The notes beneath the pieces were generated by a model. That model worked only from the letters and a program-made list of their open reading frames with translations. It was not told the DNA's origin and ran no database searches. From assembly GCA_020744225.1 (NCBI GenBank), contig JAGMWG010000002.1, forward strand, positions 1,550,001-1,614,000: a stretch of DNA of 64,000 nt, read 5' to 3'. Position 1 is the first letter of the stretch; each line of letters opens with the position of its first letter. Positions 1 through 11,953 of the stretch are shown here, piece by piece. Both the position numbers and the translations under genes were made by a program. The DNA is from Paraphoma chrysanthemicola. Its lineage: Eukaryota; Ascomycota; Dothideomycetes; Pleosporales; Phaeosphaeriaceae.

Positions 1-705
1 CTTCAAGTCATTCTTCTTCTTATGGCTCTCGTTTGTGTTCCGATCTTGCTCTTCCTCAAGCCCTTCTACCTCCGCTACGAGCACAACAAGGCTCGCGGTC
101 TGGGCTACCGTGGCATCGGCGAGACCAGCCGTGTTAGCGCTCTCGATGATGACGACGATGATGTCGAGGGACGTACGCTCAACGGCGGACGCGAGAGCTT
201 CGGCGATGATGACGATGGTATTGCTATGATCACCCAAGACATCGGACATGGAGACGAACACGAAGAGTTTGAGTTCAGTGAAGTCATGATTCACCAGGTC
301 ATTCACACTATCGGTACGTCGAGCGCCCACATCTTGACATTCGGGAGTTTTACTAACACATGACCAGAATTCTGCCTCAACTGCGTGTCCCACACCGCAT
401 CTTACCTCCGTCTCTGGGCCCTCTCGCTTGCCCATCAACGTCTCTCCATTGTGCTCTGGGACATGACCATGAAGAATGCATTCGGTTTTACCGGCATCCA
501 GGGCTCCATCATCATGGTCGCGGTCTTCTATTTCTGGTTCTCACTCACTATTGCGGTACTATGTGTCATGGAAGGCACGAGCGCCATGTTGCACTCGCTA
601 CGTCTGCACTGGGTCGAAGCGATGAGCAAGCATTTCATTGGTGATGGTATACCATTCCAGCCATTTAGTTTCAAGACTTTACTGGAGGAGGAACCGGTCG
701 AGTAG
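1..705 (+). CDS. VPH1: V-type H+-ATPase subunit a, C-terminal part (5' end outside window)
   Basis: This is the 3' end of the a subunit of the V-ATPase Vo sector, which carries protons through vacuolar/Golgi membranes against the rotating c-ring. Exons are 1-313 and 368-705, with a 54-bp intron (gtacgtc...accag); 216 residues are visible. The segment opens in a hydrophobic helix, followed by an acidic loop with a run of Asp (about 145-165), then the family hallmark SYLRLWALSLAHQ. The Arg in SYLRLW corresponds to the essential proton-path arginine (Arg735 in yeast Vph1). Two more membrane helices and the QPFSF...LEEE tail follow. The family is certain. Whether it is the vacuolar (Vph1) or Golgi (Stv1) form cannot be told, and filamentous ascomycetes usually have a single gene. 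Confidence 0.95.
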
Positions 706-2189
706 CCTTTTTCGTTTGTTTAGTATTTGTATGAGTACGGCGGTTGCGAAGGCAACAATGGAAGAGTATATAGCAATGTACAATGCACCCCTATGTTCTC
801 TGCCTGTCACGGTGACGGGAAATGTCGGATGGAAGTGAGGTGACGCTTTGAGTGTACGGGTGTATCGCCATACGCTCCGAGTTGCTGGGTGCAGGGTGAA
901 CAGTGCTCTCAGACATGCTGCCTCAGCTCGTTCCGGCGCACGCGCATCGGAAGCAGTCCCGATTGCAGTGCGGACGTGCGTCAGACATGCGAGAAGCTGA
1001 TGATGGTCGACAGATGTCGTGGAACAAAAGTCAAACCAGTGCTTGTTTTGCTTGTTCCTTTTCATCTTTGCAAATCCAGGTGCTGAACAGTCTACGAAAC
1101 CACAGGCCCTCTGCCTGCTAAATCCAAGTTCATATGTGACCGTAACCATTAATAAAGTGATTGAAATCTCTACAGAGCCTCACAAAGCGGCGCCGTGTCG
1201 CATAGCACAGTCTCGATCAGATCTGAACAAAAATCCCGAAATTGATAGGGCACCAAATTTTCTGAGGCATTATTCCCCCATCCCAATTCCCGGCCCGGCT
1301 TGACCGACCACCCAATGCCCAATAATCATACTTGCGACATTCTAAAATGCGAACAGATCGTCCTGTGTTCCAATCCTCCTACGGGCTGATGCCATTTTGC
1401 GGCGCGCTGGCGGTGCAGCGGGCCTGGGTGGGGTGCGTATGAGGCGCACGCCCACGCAGGGGTGGATTGGGTTGGATGCCGAAGACCATGCATGCGTGCA
1501 ACCAACTGCGACAAGACATGGCCATGTAGCTAGAATCTAGTAAAGATACACACAGCTTCGGTTTCAGCTGGGCTTTGGGAACGTCTGCGTCTACATACGC
1601 TGAACTAATGCAAAGTCCACCGATTCCAGACCTATATCTACTCAAGCCACGGTTCCTACTTGCAGAGCATCAGTAGGATCGTTCGGAGCGGTGTAAAAAC
1701 CTCCCCAATCGAGACTATCTAATCGGCAAGTTTTCAAGGGAACGCACCGATCCGCGCGGTACGCATGGCTTGAGGGATATTAGCTGCGTCCAATCGCGGG
1801 GCGGTGGCTGATGTCAAAGGCGGTGGGAAAAGGTGTAGGACTAGTAGACTAGTTGATACGGACAGGGATGAGCTGGGTAGCTGCGTTTGCGTGCGCTGGG
1901 GATGCAACATTGCTGGTCGGATCGAAGCTTGCGTTGCGCAATGGGGATGTGGGTATAAAGGGCCGTTTGTGCACTTGCGTCGTCGCGTTTGTGTCTTTTC
2001 AATTCCTGGTTCCCACCTCGTTTCTTCCTTACTTACTTTGCCCTTGCTTGCGAGTTTTTGCTCTTACTGTTCCTGAGTAAGGCAGTAGGACTTTGGAGCT
2101 TGTGGCAATTTGCTTGACCTGGCATTCTCAGGGTCTTTTTCGTTTACCCCTCCATACACACTTTCAGCCTAGCAAAAGCTTGATCCAAG
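706..2189. other. Intergenic region between V-ATPase a and the aminotransferase
   Basis: There is no convincing gene here. Open frames on both strands (one of 156 codons on the minus strand) have no recognisable composition or motif. The right part holds the aminotransferase promoter, with a TATA box near 1954 and a pyrimidine-rich stretch before the start codon. Confidence 0.6.
1954..1959 (+). promoter_or_regulatory. TATA box of the aminotransferase gene
   Basis: TATAAA in the context gtgggTATAAAGggcc lies about 230 bp before the ATG at 2190. A CT-rich stretch (about 2000-2060) follows, as is common around fungal transcription starts. The position fits, but the assignment is by motif only. 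Confidence 0.5.
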
Positions 2190-4192
2190 ATGTCGTTCTC
2201 GGCGGACAAGGTCAACATCCTCAAGGGAGCTTTCTCCCAGCGGAGGTTTTCAAGCTCAAAGGATCCGAGCGAGAGTGGTAAGTGTTACAATTTCTTCTTC
2301 TCGCGCATGAAAAACTATGTCATCAGGCTGAGGTCTGGGGTTTCTACTTGCACGATGAGATGAAGATCCAAGCCCCCAAGAGTTTCAAAAGAAGCTTTAT
2401 TATCATTTTGATTTGGGGCTTTGAAACTAGGCATTTGGAGTTCCTAGATTCACAATTTCAGCATACACTGACATCTACAGAACTCGGCTCAAGCATCCAC
2501 AGACAGTTCCGCCAGTCGCACGAAGGCCACAAGCCGCACGCTGGCCTCGATGCCACCCGCGCCTCCACCGGGGTGGTGTGGACCAGTGAGCAAGCGTACA
2601 AGGTACGTCAAATTGCCTTCGACTGGGTGGTTTGGACCAATAAGTCCAACTGCACTCATTGGAGTTTTACTGACTTCGCCCCCGTGGCTTTGCAGCACGG
2701 CTTCCTTGAACACCCCGAAGAATGGGCAAATCTGGGACAAGGCGCGCCTGAGGTCGACGATAGCATAGAGGGATGTTTTGAGCGGCCAAAGGAGGTGGAC
2801 ATTAGTGCCCATGGCCGAGAGTATGGCCCCACGGCCGGTATCAGACCGCTGAGGGAGGCGGTTGCAACGCTATACAACGAACACCATCGCAAGTGGCGAA
2901 AGAGCCAATATACATGGGAGAATGTGTGCATTGTGCCTGGTGGGCGTGCGGGATTGATCCGTATTGCTGCTGTGTTGGGCAACTGCTACTTGGGATTCTT
3001 CATTCCTGGTATGCTTCAAGACATCCGTTGCTAGTATATTTTTGGATTGGGACTGACGAATATAGACTACACGGCATATAACGAAATGCTGTCACTCTTC
3101 CGCAACATCGCCGCCATTCCTGTCCCGCTCGGCGAAGCAGACCAATACCACATGTCGCCAGACAAAATCGCTGAGGAGATTGCACGCGGTACATCCGTTA
3201 TCTTGACCTCCAACCCACGCAATCCCACGGTAAGAATCTCCCATACCAGATTATTTGTTGGCTTCAGAGATCAGGGTCTCTGCGACATCCGTGAATCATA
3301 TACTCTCCTGTCTCAGCACCTCTTTAGAACGAAGCAGGAGACATATTTCCCCTTTATCTTCTAAAGCATTTCTTACTAACTGAGCGTAGGGTCAAATGGT
3401 AACCAACCCAGAACTAGCCCAGATCCAAAACATCTGCCGTGACCGCGCAACCCTGATCATGGACGAGTTCTACTGCGGCTACAACTACACGACCAACTGC
3501 GACGGCACCGTCATTTCCGCCGCCGACAACGTCGAAGACGTCGATGAAGACGACGTCCTCATCATCGACGGCCTGACCAAGCGCTTCCGTCTCCCCGGCT
3601 GGCGCGTAGCATGGGTCCTAGGTCCCAAGGAATTCATCCAAGCAATCGGATCATGCGGCTCGTACCTCGACGGCGGATGCAACGTACCTTTCCAAGAAGC
3701 GGCCGTGGAAATGCTCTCGCCGCCACGCGTGCGTAACGAGATGCGTGCGCTGCAGATGCATTTCCGGACGAAGCGCGATTTTGTCATCGGGAGGCTGCAG
3801 GAGATTGGGTTCAAGTTCCCGTACATGCCCAACTCGACATTCTATCTCTGGCTCGATTTGTCGGGTCTGCCGGAGGGAATTAACGATGGATTGAACTTCT
3901 TCCAGGCGTGCTTGGATGAAAAGGTCATTGTTGTGCCGGGCATTTTCTTCGATTTGAACCCCAGTCGACGTAGGGATTTGTTTGATAGTCCGTGTCATCA
4001 CTTTGTGCGGCTGAGTTATGGCCCCAGGATGGATGTGTTGGAGAAGGGATTGAATTCGATCGAGACGATTGTCAAGAAGTAAGATTATGAAAATTGATGG
4101 CGTGGAAGAAATGCTAATAATCGAACAGGTACCGAGAGAACCCGCTAAAGCATCGCCAGATGCAGGTCAGGCAGCGTGGCGGACAGCATTAG
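2190..4192 (+). CDS. PLP-dependent class I/II aminotransferase
   Basis: Six exons: 2190-2277, 2481-2602, 2696-3008, 3066-3229, 3390-4078 and 4129-4192, giving 479 residues. It is a fold-type I PLP enzyme. YTWENVCIVPGGRAGL is the cofactor-phosphate region, LTSNPRNPTGQ the substrate/PLP loop, MDEFYCGYNY the Asp that pairs with the pyridine nitrogen, and DGLTKRFRLPGWRVAW carries the Schiff-base lysine. The C-terminal small domain ends with the substrate-carboxylate Arg in HFVRLSYG. Compared with aspartate aminotransferases, the N-terminus has an extra arm (DATRASTGVVWTSEQAYK). The amino-acid substrate cannot be read from sequence. The last exon is inferred: the donor GTAAGA at 4079 reads through to an immediate TAA, so a form ending KK* at 4082 is also possible. 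A TATA box lies upstream. Confidence 0.88.
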
Positions 4193-4460
4193 ATAGTGAA
4201 AATGTGTAGATTGGAATCTGCTGTACATTGATATAAAGGAAATATGATAAATGTGTCTGGAGGTGTACACCGTGAACTCCAGTCCCTGTTTGTCTACCCA
4301 GCCTTGATGCAGTCAGTATACAGCCCTTGAAGGAGTCCCAAACGCCTTACCATAGATACTCCTGTCGTCCTTCAGGACACTATCACGCCTTGACCCAACA
4401 CAAATACACGGGCCTGAGTTTCCTCACAACACCAAAAAATGATAACGAAGCAAACCAAGT

Positions 4461-6258
4461 TCAAGCCCCTACATCCTCAACCTCCTCTTCTTTCCCTCCC
4501 GCCGTAATCGCAACCCTCTTTCTCGGTTCGCCCCACAATTCCTTCAACACCTTTTGCTTCTGCGTATCCCTCAAGTCTTTGAGGAATCCATACGTCCCGC
4601 TCAAATCTGCCAATTGTTGATCAAGACCAAAGCTATTACTCTGCGCACGACGAATCAGCGGGGAAATCAAGTTCTTCCTCGCTTTGTCCAATTGATCCTT
4701 GACGCTATGAATAATCTGAATATGGCCCTTGAGCTCGAATTTGTTCGTCAGTGTAGATGCACGGACATCTTTGAGCAGCTTCAGATTCTTTTCGTATTTC
4801 TTGATCTTCATCTTGTTCGTGATTGTGGTGCGCCACATGGAGGCCAGGAACTCGTCTTTCTTGGTCGCGAGGCTGTCTTCTTCTTTAGCAACGCTGCGGT
4901 GCAGATTGTGGAATTGGCGGTCGACGGATTCAAAGAGTTGAAAGAGGATGTCAGCACGGGCAAGCTCGTTGGCGATGTTTTCTTCGAGCGTGGAGAGGAG
5001 GTAGTCGAAGGTGCGTTGGAGGGTGGCTTTAGAGCGCTGTTGGGTGGTGTGGCCGAGCACGTCGTTGACGACGCGACCGATGGTGGTGGGCGAGCCGTTG
5101 CGCTCGAGCACGCCAATTTTGCTGAGGCCGCCGTGGACGTTGCCGATGACGGTGTCAATCATGCCGGCCTTGGGCCCCTGAATGCTTTGCAGCTCGCGTT
5201 TCGCCCATTCCATGGTGATGAGGATGCTACATTTGTAAGTATGTGCAAGGCTGAATGTCAGGTAATACTCACGAATCCATGTCGCCATCGACGTTGGTGA
5301 AGAAGCTTGTGATTTTCTCTGAGAGCATCTTGAGACTGTCGCCCAAATCGTCCAGCTGGTCTATGATGACTGTCGATGCAGACATGTTGGTGGCGCGCAC
5401 GCTCTCTCCTAAATCTTGAACTGCGATACTCGCCTCGGCCAGTTCTCGTGACCGTGGGATGACATTCTCGGAGGCGTACATCAGTGGCTCGAACTGCTTC
5501 GCCATGCCCGCAACATTGGCGACGTCGGGAATCAGGGTAGCCGTCCACGGTTGTAGAAGTAGCCATGAGATCAGGAGCGTAGCGATGGTGGTGAATATGT
5601 TGATGCGCGACCGTGTGAAGATGTGTACGCCGCTGGCGCATGCTGAAATGGTCTCCTCTATGGGAGCAGTGCGGAATAGAGTCTCTCCTCGTATGGCAAA
5701 GCGCACGACTGTGCTCGTTAGTAGCTGCTGTGTGTGCCGCCACGGCGTCGACCTACATCCTTCGTGCTGCCCCGCCTCGTCGTGATGTGACAGCGCCATG
5801 TCGTCTCCTTGCTGCGGGCCTGAGCCGGCGTGCGGCTCTTCTGACGGACTCTGCATTCTTGAAGCAATGTTCTCTGGCATGTACGACTGCTCTTGCTCTG
5901 ACATGGGCTCGGGGCTGGTCCGGGGTGTTTGCTTGAGTGGAGACTCTGGCAGCGGGATGCGGGAAGGCGTAACCTCTCGCTCGAACGGGGACCTGCTGGA
6001 CCGCATGGCGCTTTCGCTCAGATGCGACTTGCGCAGCCACTGGTTGTTTGACTTTTGCCATGCTGGCGGCGCCCACGGACCGTCCGACTCTGTCTCCGAC
6101 TCGTGCTCCTCCTGCGGTATGCTCCAGCGCGACGAGTGCATGTTGGACCGTCCGCTGTACGCCGAGTGCATGCTCCGCTCGGGGTCGAATGCTTCCAGCG
6201 ACGCGCTCAGCGAGGGGATGTCGTGGTCGTATATGCTGCCGCGACTCGTGTCCATCAT
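4461..6258 (-). CDS. Coiled-coil membrane protein of unknown function
   Basis: Two exons, 6258-5273 and 5226-4461, join through a 46-bp intron (gtgagt...tgtag) to give 583 residues. Residues 1 to about 190 are low in structure and rich in Ser, Pro, Glu and Arg. One strongly hydrophobic stretch (INIFTTIATLLISWLLLQP, about residues 215-235) is a likely single membrane anchor. The remainder is helical and charged, with heptad-like stretches (KMKIKKYEKNLKLLKDV and around) and a C-terminal acidic tail. I recognise no catalytic motif. The look is that of a tail-side coiled-coil scaffold or tether on an internal membrane, but that is only inference. It lies tail to tail with the aminotransferase, with 268 bp between. 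Confidence 0.75.
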
Positions 6259-7393
6259 CGCTGTAGTGGGATGGGTTTGGTGCAGTCTTTGTGGTCGTGA
6301 GCGTGAGAGGGGTATGGGAGAGGCTGGTCAAGGAGCAGTCGGCCGTGGTGGTACAGGGTTCGTGGAGGCTCTGCACATGGGAGCGGCCTTGTGACGCGTG
6401 AATGGGAGCCCGTGCCGGCGATTGATGCCTGGCGGTAGCGGAGCGTCGTGACTGAAACTGCGCGCACAGAGTGAAAGGAACACCACTCGACGTCCGCCGG
6501 GGATCGCCATGGCCAGAGACGGCGGCCAGCGTGTTCGTGTGTCCCAGGGCTGCAGTGGGGTGAAATGGGGGGCTGGGGGTTTTGGCTTGATTGGCTGTCA
6601 GTAGCTGGCCTTCATGCGGGGCTACCACGGCCTGCAGCACGCGTCGACATGGGAGTCCTTGCCTGCGAGTCGATGCTCCCCTGACGTCTCTACCGCTGCT
6701 GATAGCTTCAGACGTATGGCTCCTTGCTTGCCTATAGTCACTGCAATGTGAGAAGGCAGACATTGTAAACGTTCGCTGGCACACGGCGGCGGTGGTCTTC
6801 GGCCTCATTGCATCCTCATTGGTCAGATCACAATAGAGCAAGCATCTGACAGGCGCGGCACTCAGGCAAGTCCAGGAGCATGCTTGGATTGGCTATCTAG
6901 CGTAACTGCTGCGAGCACTCTTCGATCCAGAATTGGAGGAATATTTTTTACCGTCAGTACGAAACGAGTGTGTGTTGTAATAGTGCAGACCCAACCAGAA
7001 ACACCAGAAATAACAAGAAAGAGATAATGAATGGGCAGGTGGGGGAAAGCCTTCATGTTGAGATGAAGCAATAATCGTTGAGGCAAGAACGGACGGAGAG
7101 ACAACCGCTTTGACCAACACACACAGTGAGTGTCGCGCGTGTCTACCCCTTGGTGATAGTGACAATGCCATGCTAAGCATGACGTCTGCCCTCCACTTGA
7201 TCAGCCATGTTGCTACACGAGCAGCACAGAGACTGACCATACCGAAACCAGCCCGTTCTTTGCAGAACGCTCGATGACGGTGTATGCGGCCCGCAGGTCG
7301 CTGAATGGCTCAGTGATACAATCGATTCGGAAAGGTTGTGAGTTTGGTAGGACATGGTCAAAGAATATCCTGGACGTACTGCAAGCCCAAGGC
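6259..7393. other. Intergenic region 5' of the coiled-coil gene and 3' of Argonaute
   Basis: This stretch separates two minus-strand genes. It should hold the Argonaute 3' untranslated region and the promoter of the coiled-coil gene. A 362-codon minus-strand frame crosses it, but its Arg/His/Thr-rich composition looks like a shadow frame. Nothing else is recognisable. Confidence 0.5.
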
Positions 7394-10300
7394 TTATAAA
7401 TAGTACATCGACTCCATGAGAGCGGGATTGACATCCCTCTGCCACTCGCTCGCACTGAAGGCAGTCGACCCATCGCCCTTCAGCACGCCCTGTAGGTAGG
7501 AGCGGCCTCGCTCGCAGACTAGGTCTGCGTAGTATGCGGGTGGGCAAACACTGACCGATCGCGTAGCTCTCGCAAAGGTGTAACAAAGATTGTGCGTCAG
7601 GCTTTGAAGCTGATCGGCGCCGAGCTTGATGTCGTCTCTCAGCACAACGTAGTGCGCAGGCTTCGATGTCCCTTGCAGACCTTGATGGGCAAGCAGGAAA
7701 AAGTCGAAAAGCTTCTCGCCTGTGACATGCCGGTCGACAACGGTGCCGGGTTGTGGATTTCCCGTTTTACCGTCCGTATCTTCCACCTTTGTCGGATAGA
7801 AACGCGTGTGGTGGCGTTTCCCAACCATGAGTATGGAGATCTTCGGATGCTTCTTCTCGTCGCCATACAGCTTATCAAAGGCTTTCTTGAACGCAGGATA
7901 CTCCGCCTCCAATACGGTGCGATACTGCCCTTCAGAAACACCATCGCGGTACACGATGACCTTGTTGGGTAGCCTGTTCTGATTCCGCTTCTGCCAGAGC
8001 TTCAAGCGCTCAATGATCATCGCTTCCAGCTCTGCGACCATTTCTTGCCGCCCGCGTTGCGTACGCAAGCTGGCAGGGTATTGCGAAAACATACTGTCTA
8101 CCGACGCAACGACGCCTGCGATGCTGGGCGCAGAGTCTGCACTGCCGGGAGAAGGGTGGGTGACGTCGATGCCGAACAGAATTGTCTGAGCATCCAGCGG
8201 AGCCATCTTGTTCAGTTCGACAGTGTGGTTGACTCCACCTAGCTTCTGATTGAATTTCATTGCGACATTTGCAAAGTACTGCATCTGGCCCTTCTCTTTG
8301 GAGAACTTAGCACCGACATTGCAGATGTTGGGCACGCCGAGTTTACAGTCGCACACATACTTGATGCAGTCGTACATGAATGGGTTGTCGCTCGCCAGTA
8401 TGACGAAGAGGAAGTTGGGCTTTGCTTTGAACTTCGTTCTTAGCGTGTCAATAATTAGCTGTTGGACCTTCGCCACATCCTTGTTCTGAAGATCGCTGGG
8501 AGCGACATTCAGAACGACTGGCTCAGTGACCGGTCCAGGATTGAGGCCATATGTGTCGAGCGTTTGACGGAAAGCATTAAGATGCTGCATGGCGCCCGGT
8601 GTGCCGCCATAGATCGTGTCTCGTCCCGAGTTGATGAGCAAGGTGTTCCATGCGCCCAATGTCTTTGCAACGCGGAAAGGCTTCTGGCCAAGTTGACGAG
8701 GATCTAAATTCCAAGCGCCGTTTTTGGGGTTACAAGTTGACTGTGCTCTGTATAACAGCTGTGGCGGGAGAAGAATACGCCCGGGTACCGTGAGCATGGT
8801 CGGATTAACCTTGATCCCGTACTTGCTCAGCGCAGTGTTGAGTCCGTTGGCAAATGGCTGGATTTTGCTAACCAAGAGACCGTCACCAGCAATTGACTCC
8901 GCATTCTGGTGCGGTCGACGTGCCGCGAATCGAATCATCTCACTAGTCTGACTTCCGAGTAGCAACCGCTTTGCCAATTGCCCTGGCAGGATCGAACACA
9001 GCTCAGCTGGGATCCACTTGGCATCCTTCGTAGTACCATAGTTGACCAATGGTGCCTGTGGACTATGAAGGGTGATGTTGTACTCTTGCTTGAAGTACGC
9101 CTGGACGGTCATCGGCCGTACGGCACCGGCCGCGTCGGTATGTTGAAACTTGACATTGGTGGCATTCTGACCATATTTGGAGAGGTCGGCAATGGTGTGA
9201 ACCTTCCTCTTGGTGAGGGTCTTGCCGTTGGGACCCTTCTTGACCTTGCCGGCTTTGTCTTTCTCGGGCATGTAATTCGTATCAAACCGGAGCTTCCGCA
9301 CAAACGCGGCCAACTTCCGCTGCTGAAAGTCGTTCGCAGGCGGCTGACCATTAGTGACATCCATCATCACGTCCAGCAGTGGCCCTGATTTGTAGAACGC
9401 GCCCGTAGCAACGTTCACGTTTACGAGGATGCGGTTCACACCAGTTCGAACGCTGGAAAAGTATCCTCGAAGCGCCTGGAGCCCACCACCAAGATCGGCA
9501 ATCTGAACCTGTGGATGGTTACCGAAAGGGTAAAATTTGGTTCCACTGGCCGTCGCTATGCTCCTCTCGCTACTAGGTCCATGAGCCATGATAACGTTCA
9601 GTGCCTGAATGGTCTCGAGTTTCGCGGGATAATTTGTGGCAGATTGGGCGAGATCATTGAGCAGATCGCGGACAGAAACAGTGGCTAGTTCTTCAACCAA
9701 GGCTCGGTAAGTGTTCCTCTGCCTGGCTTGCGCCACTCTAGCCGGCTCTTGTGGAGACTGATCTGGTAGCGGCTCACCATCAAATGGGTACCACTCAAGT
9801 TTGTAGGACGCTCGTTTCTCGCCCAGCGGAATTTTCTTGGGTGAAATCAAGGACTGAGCCCAATCACTCGCAACCGGGAGTCCAGCGAAAGGAGGGGTAT
9901 TGAGTAGCAGCTCGACCAAACGCTTCTTCTTCGGCTTCGGCAGTTCGCTATCCGGTTGGAAAGCCAAAGAGTAGCGATAGAGCACGGTATCCGCGTTGAT
10001 GCCTTTGAGCTCAAAGTAATTTGTGTACAGAGTGATGGCCTTGCCATTCACACCGTAACCTGGACGTCTTGGAAGCTGAGCATCGAGCGAGGACGCTGCT
10101 AGTGCTGAAGATAAATCTCCCTTGACCATGGCATTTTCGAGCTTTGTTACTTCAGCGTCGGGCTGTGGGATGTTGTTCCCACCACTGCAAGATTACGTTA
10201 GAGAGCAAATCAGGGTATTCGGCGCGTTGTGCTTACCGGAAAACCTGAGGGGCTTCAGAGCCTCCACGTCCGCCACGGAAACCACCTCCTCTATCTCCAC

Positions 10301-10487
10301 CTCGGAAGCCTCCTCTGTCGCCACCACGAAAGCCGCCTCGTCCTCTATCTCCGCCATCAAAGCCTCCACCTCCTCGTCCTCGGCCGCCGCTGAAGTCACC
10401 TCTATCACCTCCTCCTCTTCCTCGGCCTCCACCATCGCCTCGTCCGCGACCTCGAAAGTCACCGCGACCGCGTCCACGATCCGACAT
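7394..10487 (-). CDS. Argonaute (PIWI-domain RNA silencing effector)
   Basis: Two exons, 10487-10237 and 10184-7394, give 1013 residues. It binds small RNAs and silences or cuts matching transcripts. The first ~85 residues are an RGG/GGRGRG-rich, disordered arm. An N domain follows, then PAZ (about 340-480), MID (about 590-720, with FLFVILASDNPFMYD) and PIWI (about 740-1010). The slicer residues are visible: Asp757 in FGIDVTHPSPG, Glu798 in the RQEMV glutamate finger, Asp831 in IVYRDGVSEGQ, and Asp971 in YYADLVCERGR where many animal Argonautes have His. The set is thus D-E-D-D and should be catalytically able. The C-terminus MYYL is typical. It belongs to the fungal QDE-2-like group; QDE-2 versus Sms-2 type needs a tree. 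Confidence 0.96.
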
Positions 10488-11953
10488 GGCTCCGGTAATG
10501 AGACGCCGCGTCGGCCGGTAGTTTTACCAAACAATTTAGTCTGGCGAGATATACGCTATGCAATTTAGAACATAAGAACAACTGAAAGAGAATGGGGCTG
10601 GAAACCACTTTGTGCAAGAGTGCTTAACAAACAAACCGTGGACGAAGGTGGGTGGGAACCACGTATATAATACCAGAGGAACCCGCACGACGAAACAAGA
10701 GAAGGGACAACATTTTGGTAAGACAAGACACGTACCGGTGAGACAGTTGTGAGAATCGCGCTACCGCTAGCGAGTGCTGCAAGTCAAGTGAAATGGTCTA
10801 CCAGCAAGCGCCCATGACAATCCGGCAACGCCGGTCGTAGAGCCAGAAAGTGTGCAGGTGTGCAGCAAGGAGTGATTGAACGGTAGTGATATGGTGACGA
10901 ATACAAGGAAGATTGTGGTTCAGTCAAGCAGGACAGTTCGTGACAGCCTTTGTTAAAGACTACAAGTGTGCCTGAGCGCTAACGCGTGGGTGACGGGAAG
11001 TCACATGGGAGTGGCAATGGTCGTGCTTGAAGGTGGTGAGCGCGGGGGTACCCAAAACTCAAGCTGAGGAAGCCAGAGGTACCTGACTTGTACAAAGATT
11101 ACAAGGAGATGTTGGCTATCAAAAAGATACTCCAATGTGGAAGCAAACACAGTTGCTACTTATTTCACAGATGGGAGGAAGTGTACTTTTAATGGCAGCC
11201 AAAGCATCCCACTTTGGTGGCAATGACGAAGCTAAGCGTTGCAGTTCAGTGCGACACGACTTGTCATATCTGCAGGATTGGCTGGCCATTTGACCGGAAC
11301 GATGCGTGATGTGTAACCGCTTGAAAGCGAATAGAATGAATTGAAGATGCCCCGCACTTATGATTCTGCTGTGGTAGGCACCTCGCGGGAAAGGACATCA
11401 TCGGCCACCAATGGCTCTTTGGCGATTGTCCTTCGCTGCGCATACGAAACACCCGCGAATGAATGGTCATACAAATGTCGGCCAAAGTGCTCCTCGGAGC
11501 TCCCATATGCAATGTGACTGCGTCTCATGCCACAGCGAGGCGGCGGCTTGCAAGCAAACCACATGGTGCTCCTCCAATTGCGTCCTCTACTTTCGCTTGC
11601 AACGTGCAGTTTATCTGTACTTGCAAGGAGGTATCCAATATTTTATCGCGGTATAGCCATTGCGCTTAAGTCGTGTGGTGCAATCGAAAGTGTCTCATCA
11701 GACGCTCTTTGCCGTTATGCTTATAGCAATGCAACCTTGGAAGCCTGCGACACAGAAGCCATGCGAACGGACCCGCGGAATACGCTCTTTGATGAATCAA
11801 GTGAGGGTGACGTAGAGGTCGTCGAATGGCTAAAGTTGAGGTGCGAAAGCGGAGAGGCACGTGACCCAGTGGTACTAGCCGTAGCGCATCTCGTCTTTCA
11901 TCGCTGTGGAAGGTTCCCAGCAGCGCTCAACAGACACCACCGCACACGACACA
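10488..11953. other. Divergent intergenic region, Argonaute / mitochondrial S7
   Basis: About 1.5 kb without a supported gene. On the minus strand a TATA-like tattatata (about 10666-10680) lies roughly 180 bp before the Argonaute ATG, making it a candidate core promoter. The rest shows only short, unsupported frames. Confidence 0.5.

Noticed and set aside
679..1149. 156-codon minus-strand frame
   Set aside because: No domain, no signal, and it overlaps the 3' end of the V-ATPase gene; a chance frame.
5753..6841. 362-codon minus-strand frame overlapping the coiled-coil gene start
   Set aside because: It is Arg/His/Thr-rich with random composition and overlaps the better-supported exon in another frame.
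10193..10568. Frames on both strands with Glu/Ala- or Ser/Thr-rich repeats
   Set aside because: These are other-frame readings of the Argonaute RGG repeat; low-complexity DNA gives open frames in all phases.
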